From Pseudomonadota bacterium (GTDB lineage: Bacteria > Pseudomonadota > Alphaproteobacteria > Rhizobiales > Kaistiaceae), in assembly GCA_023391905.1 (NCBI GenBank), contig JAEWAD010000418.1, positions 1 through 16,706 of the forward strand: a DNA stretch of 16,706 bases. The letters run 5' to 3'. Below are positions 1 through 6,063 of the stretch, piece after piece. The notes beneath the pieces were generated by a model. That model searched no databases. It worked only from the letters and a program-made list of their open reading frames with translations, and was not told the DNA's origin. The position numbers were made by a program, and so were the translations under genes. The number at the start of each line of letters is the position of its first letter. Position 1 is the first letter of the stretch.

Positions 1-21
1 CCGGAGGACGACGCGGCCTGA
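1..21 (+). CDS. Possible C-terminal end of an upstream plus-strand gene (partial)
   Basis: Reading from base 1 gives Pro-Glu-Asp-Asp-Ala-Ala followed by a TGA stop. An acidic, alanine-ended tail like this is common at the end of GC-rich alphaproteobacterial proteins. It would converge on the minus-strand gene that ends at 41. Only six codons are visible, so the product cannot be named and the frame could be open by chance. Confidence 0.22.
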   Translation, partial: PEDDAA

Positions 22-28
22 GGCCGCG
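12..28. terminator. GC-rich hairpin between convergent genes
   Basis: A perfect 7-bp stem (CGCGGCC / GGCCGCG) closes a TGA loop just downstream of the minus-strand gene ending at 41 and overlaps the end of the possible plus-strand frame. It has no T-tract on either side, so it is not a classical intrinsic terminator. It could be a weak bidirectional terminator or an mRNA 3'-end stabiliser. Confidence 0.3.
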
Positions 29-40
29 CCGCCTTGATGA

Positions 41-292
41 CTACTCGGCGTCCTTGACGTCGTGCAGATAGGGCTCGACGACGCCCTTCAGCTTGATCGT
101 CAGCGGATTGCCGAAGCGGTCGCGCGCCTTGCCGGCCGCGACGCGCACCCAGCCCTCGCTGACGCAGTATTCCTCGACATTGGTCTTCTCGATGCCGTTG
201 AAGCGGATGCCGATGCCGCGCTCCAGCAGGGCCTCGTCATGGAAAGGGCTCTTCGGATCGTTCGAGAGACGATCGGGCAGCGTGTCGGTCAT
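41..292 (-). CDS. DUF3297 family protein
   Basis: This 83-residue soluble protein matches what I recall of the DUF3297 family: small conserved proteins starting with a 'LPDRLS-DPKSPFHDE' stretch (residues 5-20) and continuing with 'RGIGIRFNG' (25-33) and a 'GWVRVAAGKARDRFG' segment (47-61). The whole family length is present. Charge is mixed and there is no signal peptide or membrane segment. The function of the family is not known to me. It is a short stand-alone gene with 79 bp between it and the dgkA stop, in the same direction, so it could be co-transcribed with dgkA. Confidence in the gene being real is high; nothing can be said about its role. Confidence 0.88.
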   Translation of the reverse strand: MTDTLPDRLSNDPKSPFHDEALLERGIGIRFNGIEKTNVEEYCVSEGWVRVAAGKARDRFGNPLTIKLKGVVEPYLHDVKDAE

Positions 293-371
293 GGGTCGAA
301 CCTTCAGATCGGATACATTCGCCGGGACACATAGCGGGACGATCCCATCCTGCCAAGCGCGACCGTTCCGG

Positions 372-737
372 TCACGCGCCGAGCAGGCTCGCCGCTGTCA
401 GCATCAGGACATAAAGTCCCGTTGCGATCAGCATGAACATCACCGCGGCCGAGCCGAGATCCTTGGCGCGACGCGCGAACTCCGACCGTTCCGGCGAGAC
501 CCGATTGACGATCTCCTCGATCGCCGTGTTCAGCGCCTCGACCGAGAGCGTCGCGAAGGCGAGCATGAGGAAGACACCGATCTCGGCCAGAGAACGGCCG
601 AGGAAGAGAATCCAGGCGAAGGCGACGAGGCCGACTGCGAGTTCCATCCGGGCCGCCATCTCGCCCCGGAACAGGATCGCGACGCCGGAGGCGGACCAGC
701 GGCAGGCCCCGATGAAATGCTCGATCCAACCCCGCAT
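372..737 (-). CDS. dgkA: Diacylglycerol kinase (prokaryotic DgkA family)
   Basis: This 121-residue inner-membrane enzyme phosphorylates diacylglycerol with ATP to give phosphatidic acid, returning lipid by-products of envelope synthesis to the phospholipid pathway. The length equals that of E. coli DgkA. The family signature is visible as E67-A-L-N70-T-A-I-E74-E-I-V-N, followed by K92-D93. These line up with the catalytic and ATP/metal residues of E. coli DgkA (E69, N72, E76, K94, D95). Three hydrophobic helices run at roughly 31-47, 51-70 and 96-118, after an amphipathic N-terminus. I chose the ATG at 737 because a purine-rich GGGGGGAAG box precedes it; a longer frame reaching to 848 lacks family similarity. 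It is divergent from pgsA, another phospholipid gene, across about 210 bp. Confidence 0.93.
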   Translation of the reverse strand: MRGWIEHFIGACRWSASGVAILFRGEMAARMELAVGLVAFAWILFLGRSLAEIGVFLMLAFATLSVEALNTAIEEIVNRVSPERSEFARRAKDLGSAAVMFMLIATGLYVLMLTAASLLGA

Positions 738-949
738 GCTTCCCCCCAACGCACGGCCATGGCGCAGCCGGCCGCATACCATGGCGCAACCCCGTTTAGA
801 ATGGCTATCATGCCGTCGATTCCCGCGAATGCCGGCCCGGCTTCGCAACGTCTTGTCATTTTCTCACGCGAGTATGGTCGCACGCCTCGCCACGCCTTGG
901 CAGGAACGGACCTGAATGCAATATGAGGGGTGAGGGTTCTAGGACTGAT

Positions 950-1561
950 ATGAGCGAACTTCGCACCTTCGGCGTCAGACGGCCACAGCGGGCGCTTTTG
1001 CTGTCGCTCCCGAACATCCTGACTTACGGGCGCATTCTCGCCGTCCCGCTCGTCGTCTTTTGCGTCGTCGGCGGCAAGGACACGTGGCGCTGGATCGCGC
1101 TGGCGCTCTTCATCATCGCCAGCATCACCGACTATCTCGACGGCTATCTGGCGCGGATCTGGAAGCAGCAATCCTCGCTGGGTCGCATGCTCGACCCGAT
1201 CGCCGACAAGCTGCTGGTCTCGGCCTGCCTGCTGGCGCTCGTGTTCGAGCGTACCATCGACGGGCTGTCGCTCTGGGCGGCGCTGATCATCCTGTCGCGC
1301 GAGATATTGGTCTCGGGCCTGCGCGAATATCTGGCGGAGCTGCGCGTCAGCGTGCCGGTATCGCGCCTCGCCAAGTGGAAGACGGCGCTGCAGATGGTGG
1401 CGATCAGCTTCCTGCTGGCAGGCCCCGCCGGCGACGTCTACTTCCCCTACACGACCCTGATCGGCCTCGTCCTGCTCTGGGCCTCGGCGCTCGTCACGCT
1501 CTATACGGGCTATGACTATTTCCGCGCCGGGCTCAGCCACATCCTGGAGGAAGAGCCGTGA
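950..1561 (+). CDS. pgsA: CDP-diacylglycerol-glycerol-3-phosphate 3-phosphatidyltransferase (PGP synthase)
   Basis: This integral membrane enzyme (203 residues) transfers the phosphatidyl group from CDP-diacylglycerol to glycerol-3-phosphate, the committed step towards phosphatidylglycerol and cardiolipin. The CDP-alcohol phosphotransferase signature is complete: D61, D64-G65, A68-R69, G78, D82, D86. The N-terminal 'LPNILTYGRI' segment (20-29) is typical of PgsA. About five to six hydrophobic helices follow the family pattern. I chose the ATG at 950, which has AGG six bases upstream; an ATG in frame at 923 would add nine residues of no family similarity. The stop overlaps the moaD start (GTGA), so translation is probably coupled. 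In many Hyphomicrobiales uvrC precedes pgsA; here it is absent and pgsA leads the run. Confidence 0.95.
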   Translation: MSELRTFGVRRPQRALLLSLPNILTYGRILAVPLVVFCVVGGKDTWRWIALALFIIASITDYLDGYLARIWKQQSSLGRMLDPIADKLLVSACLLALVFERTIDGLSLWAALIILSREILVSGLREYLAELRVSVPVSRLAKWKTALQMVAISFLLAGPAGDVYFPYTTLIGLVLLWASALVTLYTGYDYFRAGLSHILEEEP

Positions 1562-1809
1562 AGCTCGTCTATTTCGCCTGGGTGAGGGAGCGCATCGGCA
1601 CGGCCGAGGAAGTCATCGAGCCGCCCAAGGGCGTCGACACGGTGAACGACCTGCTCGGCTGGCTGCGGACACGCGGCGAGGCCTATGACCACGCCTTGTC
1701 CGAGCCCGCCGCGATCCGTGTCGCGCTCGACCACGACCACGCCGACCACGACACCTCGATCGCCGGCGTTCGCGAAGTCGCCCTGTTCCCCCCCATGACC
1801 GGAGGCTAG
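1558..1809 (+). CDS. moaD: Molybdopterin synthase sulfur-carrier subunit MoaD
   Basis: This 83-residue ubiquitin-fold protein carries sulfur as a C-terminal thiocarboxylate and delivers it, within the MoaD2-MoaE2 complex, to precursor Z to form molybdopterin. It starts 'MKLVYFAWVRERIG' and ends with the required Gly-Gly after 'LFPPMTGG', both diagnostic of MoaD. The length is as expected. The start is GTG, inside the 4-base GTGA overlap with pgsA, preceded by a strong GGAGG seven bases upstream (1546-1550). The final two glycine codons (GGA GGC) also form a GGAGG that can serve as the ribosome-binding site of moaE. moaA, moaB and moaC are not in the window, so the cofactor pathway is split across the genome. 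Confidence 0.95.
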   Translation: MKLVYFAWVRERIGTAEEVIEPPKGVDTVNDLLGWLRTRGEAYDHALSEPAAIRVALDHDHADHDTSIAGVREVALFPPMTGG

Positions 1810-1815
1810 GCCGCC

Positions 1816-2280
1816 ATGCCCCAGATCCGCGTTGCCATCGTTTCCGAGCCGCTCGACATCACGGCCGAGATCGAGCGGGTAACGGCGGGCCGGGGCGATA
1901 TCGGCGCCGTGGTCACCTTCACGGGCCTCTGCCGCGACGAGGACGGCCGGCTCGAGGCGCTGGAGCTCGAGCACTACCCCGGCATGGCCGAGACCGAGGT
2001 CAAGCGCATCGCTGAGCAGGCGGCCAAGCGCTGGGAGATCTCCGACGTCACCGTCCTGCACCGGCACGGCAAGGTGAAGCCGGGCGAAACCATCGTGCTG
2101 GTCGTCACCGCCTCGAAGCACCGCCACGCGGCGTTCGAATCCGCTGAGTTCATCATGGATTTCCTGAAAACCCATGCGCCCTTCTGGAAGAAGGAGCACA
2201 CCGCCGCCGGCGCGGTGGCCTGGGTCGGCGCCAAGGCCTCCGACGATGAGGCCGAAGAGCGCTGGAACAACGCCGATTGA
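1816..2280 (+). CDS. moaE: Molybdopterin synthase catalytic subunit MoaE
   Basis: This is the large subunit of molybdopterin synthase (154 residues). It converts precursor Z (cyclic pyranopterin monophosphate) to molybdopterin with sulfur from MoaD, in the cytoplasm. Visible family landmarks are 'VVTFTGLCR' (32-40, with R40), the 'HRHGKV' loop (82-87), 'ASKHRHAAF' (99-107) and the active-site segment 'FLKTHAPFWKKE' (116-127). K118 and K125 correspond to the catalytic lysines K119 and K126 of E. coli MoaE. It lies six bases after moaD, consistent with equal expression of the two partners. The C-terminal tail (140-154) is acidic and variable, as in relatives. The start ATG has GGAGG ten bases upstream. 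Confidence 0.95.
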   Translation: MPQIRVAIVSEPLDITAEIERVTAGRGDIGAVVTFTGLCRDEDGRLEALELEHYPGMAETEVKRIAEQAAKRWEISDVTVLHRHGKVKPGETIVLVVTASKHRHAAFESAEFIMDFLKTHAPFWKKEHTAAGAVAWVGAKASDDEAEERWNNAD

Positions 2281-2288
2281 CCTTATCC

Positions 2289-2939
2289 ATGCCGACGACG
2301 CATCGCCCGGCCTTCGCGCCGCACGATGCGCTGGCCGCCAAGCTCCTTCCACATGCGACGGAAGGGGATGACGGCTCGCACGACATCGCCCACCTGCAGC
2401 GCGTCTGGAACAACGCCGCAGCGATCCAGGCTAGCGAAGGCGGCGACAGCGCGATCCTCGCCGCTTCCGTGCTGCTGCATGACTGCGTGACGGTTGAGAA
2501 GAACGATCCGCTCCGGCCGCAGGCGTCGCGCCTCGCCGCCCGCAAGGCGTCGGACGTGCTCGCGGCTCTCGACTGGCCGGCCGACCGGATCGCCGCCGTC
2601 GCCCATGCGATCGAGGCGCACAGTTTTTCCGCCGGCATACCGCCCGAGACGCTGGAGGCGCGCATCCTGCAGGATGCCGACCGCCTCGACGCGATCGGCA
2701 TGATCGGCGTCGCGCGCTGCTTCTATGTCGCCGGCCGGCTCGGCAGCGCGCTTTACGATCCAGCCGATCCTGCAGCGGAGGAGCGCCCGCTGGCCGATGC
2801 ACGCTTCGCGCTCGACCATTTCGACAACAAGCTCTTCAAGCTCGCCGACGGCTTCCAGACCGCAACCGGCGCCCGCCTGGCCGCGACGCGACAGCAGCGC
2901 CTGCGCCGCTTCTACGACGAATTCCTCGACGAGATCTGA
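2289..2939 (+). CDS. HD-domain phosphohydrolase (YedJ-like)
   Basis: This is a cytoplasmic metal-dependent phosphohydrolase of the HD superfamily, 216 residues. Likely metal ligands are H31-D and H35 in 'SHDIAHLQRVW', the H64-D65 dyad in 'LLHDC', H106 and H111 in 'VAHAIEAHSF', and D129/D131 in 'QDADRLDAIG'. This order matches the YedJ-type group of single-domain HD proteins, whose physiological substrate is not established. A C-terminal charged helical tail follows (about 175-216). I use the ATG at 2289; a TTG at 2277 would overlap the moaE stop and add four residues. Neither has a strong ribosome-binding site. The gene follows moaE closely and is probably read from the same message, but nothing in the sequence ties it to molybdopterin synthesis. 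Confidence 0.88.
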   Translation: MPTTHRPAFAPHDALAAKLLPHATEGDDGSHDIAHLQRVWNNAAAIQASEGGDSAILAASVLLHDCVTVEKNDPLRPQASRLAARKASDVLAALDWPADRIAAVAHAIEAHSFSAGIPPETLEARILQDADRLDAIGMIGVARCFYVAGRLGSALYDPADPAAEERPLADARFALDHFDNKLFKLADGFQTATGARLAATRQQRLRRFYDEFLDEI

Positions 2940-2981
2940 CACCGGCGCGACGGCGGAACCGGCGCGCGCAAGGAGACTGCG

Positions 2982-3602
2982 ATGCTGACCATCTGGGGCC
3001 GTCACAACTCGAACAACGTCAAGAAGGTACTCTGGTGCGCCGAGGAGATCGGCGTCGCCTATGAGTCGATTCCCGCCGGCGGCGCCTATGGCGGCACGAG
3101 CGACCCCACCTATCGCGCCATGAACCCGAACGGCCTGGTGCCGACGATCCGCGACGGCGACTTCGTGCTTTGGGAATCGAACGCCATCGTCCGCTATCTC
3201 GCCGCGCGCTATGCGGAGGGCACGCTGTGGTCGCCCGAAGTGACCGAACGCGCCAGCGCCGACCGTTGGATGGACTGGACGACATCGACTTTTGCCGCGC
3301 CCTTCCGCGAGGTGTTCTGGGGCATGGTGCGGACGCCGGCCGCCGAGCGCGACATGGCGGCGATTGAAGCCGGTCGGCAGAAGTGCGCCGCCCTCCTCGC
3401 CACGGTAGACCACGCGCTGGCCGGACGCCCCTATCTCTCGGGCGATGCGTTCGGCATGGGCGACATCCCGCTCGGTTGCTTCGCCCACTCCTGGTTCGCG
3501 ATGCCGATCGAGCGGCCCGACCTGCCCCATCTCGCCGCCTGGTATGAGCGGCTCAAGGCCCGGCCCGCCTATGCCAAGGTCGTTGCCACGCCGCTGAGCT
3601 GA
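2982..3602 (+). CDS. Glutathione S-transferase family protein
   Basis: This 206-residue cytosolic protein has the two-domain GST fold. The thioredoxin-like N-terminal domain (about 1-80) carries 'WGRHNSNNVKKVLW', in which S10 is the probable thiol-stabilising residue, the cis-proline motif V53-P54-T55, and the glutathione-binding 'ESNAIVRYL' (65-73). The all-helical C-terminal domain has the N-capping box S153-G-D-A-F-G-M-G-D in the usual place. The group (theta/beta-like bacterial GST) is inferred only. The substrate is unknown; members act in detoxification, dehalogenation or ring cleavage. AAGGAG stands six bases before the ATG, the clearest ribosome-binding site in this run, so it can be translated independently of the HD gene 42 bp upstream. 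Confidence 0.9.
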   Translation: MLTIWGRHNSNNVKKVLWCAEEIGVAYESIPAGGAYGGTSDPTYRAMNPNGLVPTIRDGDFVLWESNAIVRYLAARYAEGTLWSPEVTERASADRWMDWTTSTFAAPFREVFWGMVRTPAAERDMAAIEAGRQKCAALLATVDHALAGRPYLSGDAFGMGDIPLGCFAHSWFAMPIERPDLPHLAAWYERLKARPAYAKVVATPLS

Positions 3603-3612
3603 GGCGCGGCCC

Positions 3613-3871
3613 CTTCACCGCTCCCTGAGGAGACCTTCGCAAAACCCCGATGGTCGCCATGCGGTCCATGTTCCATGGACAGCGCGCCGTCGCCCCGGCG
3701 GAGGCCGGGGCCCATAAACACCGACCAGGAAAGCTTGGCTCAGCCTATCGGCCACAGGCCGGTGTGTCTGGATCCCGGCCTTCGCCGGGATGACGACGGA
3801 GGGTGGCAAGATCCGATCAGCGCGATGAAGGCGGCGTTGCGCGAAGGTCTCTCCCTCAGGGAGAGGTGAAG
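3613..3871. repeat. Nested inverted-repeat element (about 260 bp, MITE-like)
   Basis: Imperfect inverted arms of about 30-35 bp bound this interval. The left arm at 3613-3642 (starting CTTCACCGCTCCCTGAG) is matched in reverse complement by 3837-3871 (ending CTCAGGGAGAGGTGAAG), with two short indels and one mismatch by eye. The arms are themselves partly palindromic (CTCTCCCTCAGGGAGAG on the right). Inside are a perfect 7-bp hairpin GTCCATG-TTC-CATGGAC at 3664-3680 and an inverted pair of REP-like palindromes at 3689-3798. There is no gene inside. The layout resembles a non-autonomous mobile or REPIN-type element inserted between the GST gene and ndk. I see no clear target-site duplication, so mobility is inference. 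Confidence 0.55.
3689..3798. repeat. REP-like inverted pair (doublet)
   Basis: Two related palindromes stand head to head. The right unit, read on the minus strand, starts CGTCGTCATCCCGGCGAAGG and contains a perfect 8-bp stem, ATCCCGGC / GCCGGGAT (3772-3779 and 3784-3791). The left unit, on the plus strand from 3689, has the same core with a CCCCGG / CCGGGG stem (3693-3698 and 3705-3710). The same core recurs twice at 8002-8322, so this is a dispersed family. Such units are known to be spread through many alphaproteobacterial genomes; the function here is unknown. Confidence 0.7.
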
Positions 3872-3907
3872 AACAAACAAAAATGGCCGGGACGAGCCCG
3901 GCCATTT
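3871..3907 (-). terminator. Intrinsic terminator of ndk
   Basis: On the minus strand, 23 bases after the ndk stop, an 11-bp perfect stem (AAATGGCCGGG paired with CCCGGCCATTT; plus-strand arms 3881-3891 and 3897-3907, 5-base loop) is followed by TTTTGTTTGTT. This is a textbook Rho-independent terminator. The T-run ends at the right arm of the 3613-3871 repeat element. Confidence 0.9.
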
Positions 3908-3930
3908 CGAAATTCCAGTCGTTCGGCGGA

Positions 3931-4353
3931 TTAGCCGACGATCTCGACGCCCGAGAACCAGTAGGCGATCTCCTGGGCGGCGGTCTCCGGGGCGTCCGAA
4001 CCGTGCACCGAGTTCTCGCCGATCGAGAGGGCGAATTCCTTGCGGATGGTGCCGGCGTCGGCGTTGGCCGGGTTGGTGGCGCCCATGACTTCGCGGTTCT
4101 TCAGGATGGCGTTCTCGCCTTCCAGGACCTGCACGATGGTCGGGCCGGCCGTCATCGTCTCGACGAGCTCGCCGAAGAAGGGACGCTCCTTGTGGACGGC
4201 GTAGAAGCCCTCGGCCTGGGCGCGGGACATCCACACGCGCTTCGAGGCGACGACGCGCAGGCCGGCGTCTTCCAGCTTGGCGGTGATCTTGCCGGTCAGG
4301 TTGCGCTTGGTGGCGTCGGGCTTGATCATCGAAAAGGTGCGTTCAATCGCCAT
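3931..4353 (-). CDS. ndk: Nucleoside diphosphate kinase
   Basis: This cytosolic enzyme (140 residues) transfers the gamma-phosphate of a nucleoside triphosphate to nucleoside diphosphates through a phosphohistidine, balancing NTP and dNTP pools. The active-site histidine is H117 in 'NSVHGSD' (114-120). K11 in 'MIKPDA', R104, and N114 are the usual nucleotide-binding residues. The length is standard for bacterial Ndk, and the protein starts directly with 'MAIERTFSMIKPDA', so I use the ATG at 4353, preceded by AGGACCGAGAA. A longer in-frame extension to 4428 has no family similarity. It is a single-gene unit with its own promoter and a strong terminator. Confidence 0.97.
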   Translation of the reverse strand: MAIERTFSMIKPDATKRNLTGKITAKLEDAGLRVVASKRVWMSRAQAEGFYAVHKERPFFGELVETMTAGPTIVQVLEGENAILKNREVMGATNPANADAGTIRKEFALSIGENSVHGSDAPETAAQEIAYWFSGVEIVG

Positions 4354-4399
4354 TTCTCGGTCCTGTTCTGTCGTTTCGGTTTGGATAATTGGGTGGCGC

Positions 4400-4428
4400 T
4401 GTATAGCCTCGCTGCCCCGCTCGGGCAA
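4400..4428 (-). promoter_or_regulatory. Candidate sigma-70-type promoter of ndk
   Basis: On the minus strand TTGCCC (-35, plus coordinates 4423-4428) and TATACA (-10, 4400-4405) are separated by exactly 17 bases. Each box matches four of six positions of the TTGACA/TATAAT consensus. The predicted 5' leader before the ndk ATG is about 40 bases. This is a by-eye call; no other candidate in this gap fits ndk better. Confidence 0.5.
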
Positions 4429-4453
4429 GGGCGCGACACCGCCAGAAACCCTG

Positions 4454-4499
4454 CTGTCGCCTAAAAATGTCAGCTATACTGACCCGATAATCGCGACAG
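4454..4499. promoter_or_regulatory. Nested inverted repeat upstream of the DinB-family gene
   Basis: A perfect 7-bp outer inverted repeat, CTGTCGC (4454-4460) and GCGACAG (4493-4499), surrounds a perfect 5-bp inner one, GTCAG (4469-4473) and CTGAC (4479-4483). The inner repeat encloses CTATA, so TATACT (4475-4480), which resembles a -10 box on the plus strand, lies within the dyad. No good -35 box is seen 17 bases upstream. The site is 27 bp before the downstream ATG. It looks like an operator over a promoter, but the regulator is unknown, and the alphaproteobacterial LexA box (GAAC-N7-GTTC) is not present. Confidence 0.4.
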
Positions 4500-4526
4500 T
4501 TCCGCGACGGACTAGGGAGCCGCGCC

Positions 4527-5042
4527 ATGAAGCCGCATTTCGTGATGTTCGCCGCCTATAATCGCTGGGCCAATGCGCGCCTCTACGCCGCGGCCAGCGC
4601 CCTGCCTCCGGATCAGTTCCGCGCCGATCGCGGCGCCTTTTTCGGCTCGCTCTGCGGCACGCTCAACCACCTCCTCGTCACCGACCGCATCTGGCTGCGC
4701 CGCCTCTCCGGCGACGGACCGGTGCACACCGCGCTGAACGAGATCGTCACGGATGATCTGCAGGCGCTCGCGACGTTGCGCAGCGAACAGGACGATCGCC
4801 TCGTGGCCTTCGTCGACGGCCTCGACGAGGCGGCGATCGCCGGCACCTTCACCTATCGCCCGATCACCAATCCGCGCGACATCACCCAGCCGCGCGCGGC
4901 CGCCCTCGCCCACCTCTTCAACCACCAGACCCATCATCGCGGCCAGGCCACCGCGATCCTCACCGGCCTCGCCGGACGCGACGCCTGCCCCAGCCTCGAC
5001 CTGATCCTGTTCCAGCGCGAAAGCGGCCTGGGTCTTAGCTAG
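4527..5042 (+). CDS. DinB/YfiT-family protein
   Basis: This 171-residue protein has the DinB four-helix-bundle pattern with its three-histidine metal site: H48 in 'TLNHLLVTDRIW', then H133 and H137 in 'LFNHQTHHRGQ'. The N-terminus 'MFAAYNRWANARLY' (7-20) is also typical. This family, named after B. subtilis DinB, is unrelated to the DNA polymerase IV also called dinB. Members bind a divalent metal, and some are thiol-dependent transferases using mycothiol, bacillithiol or glutathione. The exact reaction here is unknown. AGGGAG (4514-4519) precedes the ATG by seven bases. The gene seems to be a single transcription unit preceded by the nested inverted repeat at 4454-4499. Confidence 0.92.
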   Translation: MKPHFVMFAAYNRWANARLYAAASALPPDQFRADRGAFFGSLCGTLNHLLVTDRIWLRRLSGDGPVHTALNEIVTDDLQALATLRSEQDDRLVAFVDGLDEAAIAGTFTYRPITNPRDITQPRAAALAHLFNHQTHHRGQATAILTGLAGRDACPSLDLILFQRESGLGLS

Positions 5043-5181
5043 CGCGCGTAAAAAACGCGCCCGATACGGTCCTGCAACCCGTCACGCAAATATATCGGCG
5101 ATGTGTGACTTCGGTCGCTTGATTCAACCAGGCCGTAGGCGCACGTTTTGGCACGAATGGTTTCAGTTTCTGCGAGTCTCC

Positions 5182-6006
5182 ATGTTGCTGCGTCCTCTTC
5201 TTCTCTCTCTCGCGCTGTCCGCATCGGTCGCGCACGCAGCAACGTCGACGATCGAGGCCGAGCCGCCGCAGGACATCTCCGACGCCCATCTCGCCGAAGT
5301 GGTCGACTTCGTCGTCGGCAATGCCGTCTACGCGCTCTACCACCAGGCCGGACACATGATGATGCAGCGCTACGGCGTGCACGTGGACGGCGGCGAGCAG
5401 GCGGCGGACGATTTCGCCGTCCTGACGCTGCTCGAGCCGCGCACCGGCGCCGGTGACCAGACCCTGGTCGACGCCATAGACAGCTGGATGCTCTCGAATC
5501 ATCTGACCGCCTCGGCCCAGCCGGAGGCGATCGGCCTTTCCGACCGGCACGCGCTCGACGCCGAGCGCGCCAACAACATCGTCTGCGACATGGTCGGCGC
5601 GAACGGCACGGACTTCGCGGACGTCGCCGATGCGGCGTCGCTGACCCCGGCGGCGCGCACCGCCTGCGCCGTGAGCTACCAGCAGAAGCGCGCCCTCTGG
5701 ACCGAGCAGCTGAAGCCGCTCGCGCGCGTACCGGGTACGCCCGCCGCCACGATCGCCGTCAGCTATGACGAGCCGACGGGCGGCGAGATCGCGGAAGTGA
5801 CGATCCTGCACGACAACCGCGTGCTGGAGGAGGTTGCGACCCGCCTCGCCAACGACTTCTCCCTGTCGCCGGCACCGACCATCCGCGCGATGAGCTGCGG
5901 ATCCGCGACCTCCAGCTATGACGCGGCGAAGAACGAGCTGCTGTTCTGCTACGAGCTCGCGAGCTACCACGCCGAGCTGATTTTGCGCGACATCTCCGGT
6001 CGCTGA
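5182..6006 (+). CDS. Secreted DUF4344 protein with altered HExxH motif (putative inactive metallopeptidase)
   Basis: This 274-residue protein has a Sec signal peptide: positively charged start, hydrophobic core 'LLLSLALSASV', and probable cleavage after A-H-A (about residue 19). The mature part resembles the DUF4344 putative metallopeptidase family. It has a helix ending in H54-Q55-A-G-H58 where relatives carry HExGH, then 'GGEQAADDFA' (70-79), which supplies the likely third ligand E72. It also has 'DRHALDAERANNIVC', typical of the family, and a C-terminal 'CGSATSSYDAAKNELLFCYEL' segment, shown here only as a landmark. The catalytic glutamate is replaced by glutamine (codon CAG at 5344-5346), so zinc binding may remain while peptidase activity is probably lost. 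I chose the ATG at 5182 because it directly begins the signal peptide; an ATG at 5101 would bury it. Confidence 0.8.
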   Translation: MLLRPLLLSLALSASVAHAATSTIEAEPPQDISDAHLAEVVDFVVGNAVYALYHQAGHMMMQRYGVHVDGGEQAADDFAVLTLLEPRTGAGDQTLVDAIDSWMLSNHLTASAQPEAIGLSDRHALDAERANNIVCDMVGANGTDFADVADAASLTPAARTACAVSYQQKRALWTEQLKPLARVPGTPAATIAVSYDEPTGGEIAEVTILHDNRVLEEVATRLANDFSLSPAPTIRAMSCGSATSSYDAAKNELLFCYELASYHAELILRDISGR

Positions 6007-6063
6007 GCGACTGTGGCAGCGCTGCGCTTGCGTCCGGCGCCGCGGCACGGCACATAGCCGGCC

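Noticed and set aside
361..373. GACC-GTTCC-GGTC hairpin at the end of dgkA as a terminator
   Set aside because: The stem is only 4 bp, overlaps the stop codon and has no T-tract.
814..837. Possible decayed REP-like palindrome upstream of pgsA
   Set aside because: It shares a few bases with the repeat core but forms no stem longer than about 4 bp. It could be chance in GC-rich DNA.
2277..2288. TTG start of the HD-domain gene overlapping the moaE stop
   Set aside because: It is possible, but the ATG at 2289 is closer to the family start and TTG adds only four unsupported residues; no ribosome-binding site favours TTG.
2283..3530. Open frame of about 415 codons on the minus strand opposite the HD and GST genes
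   Set aside because: It spans two real genes and their spacer. The sequence is low-information and arginine-rich with no start signal.
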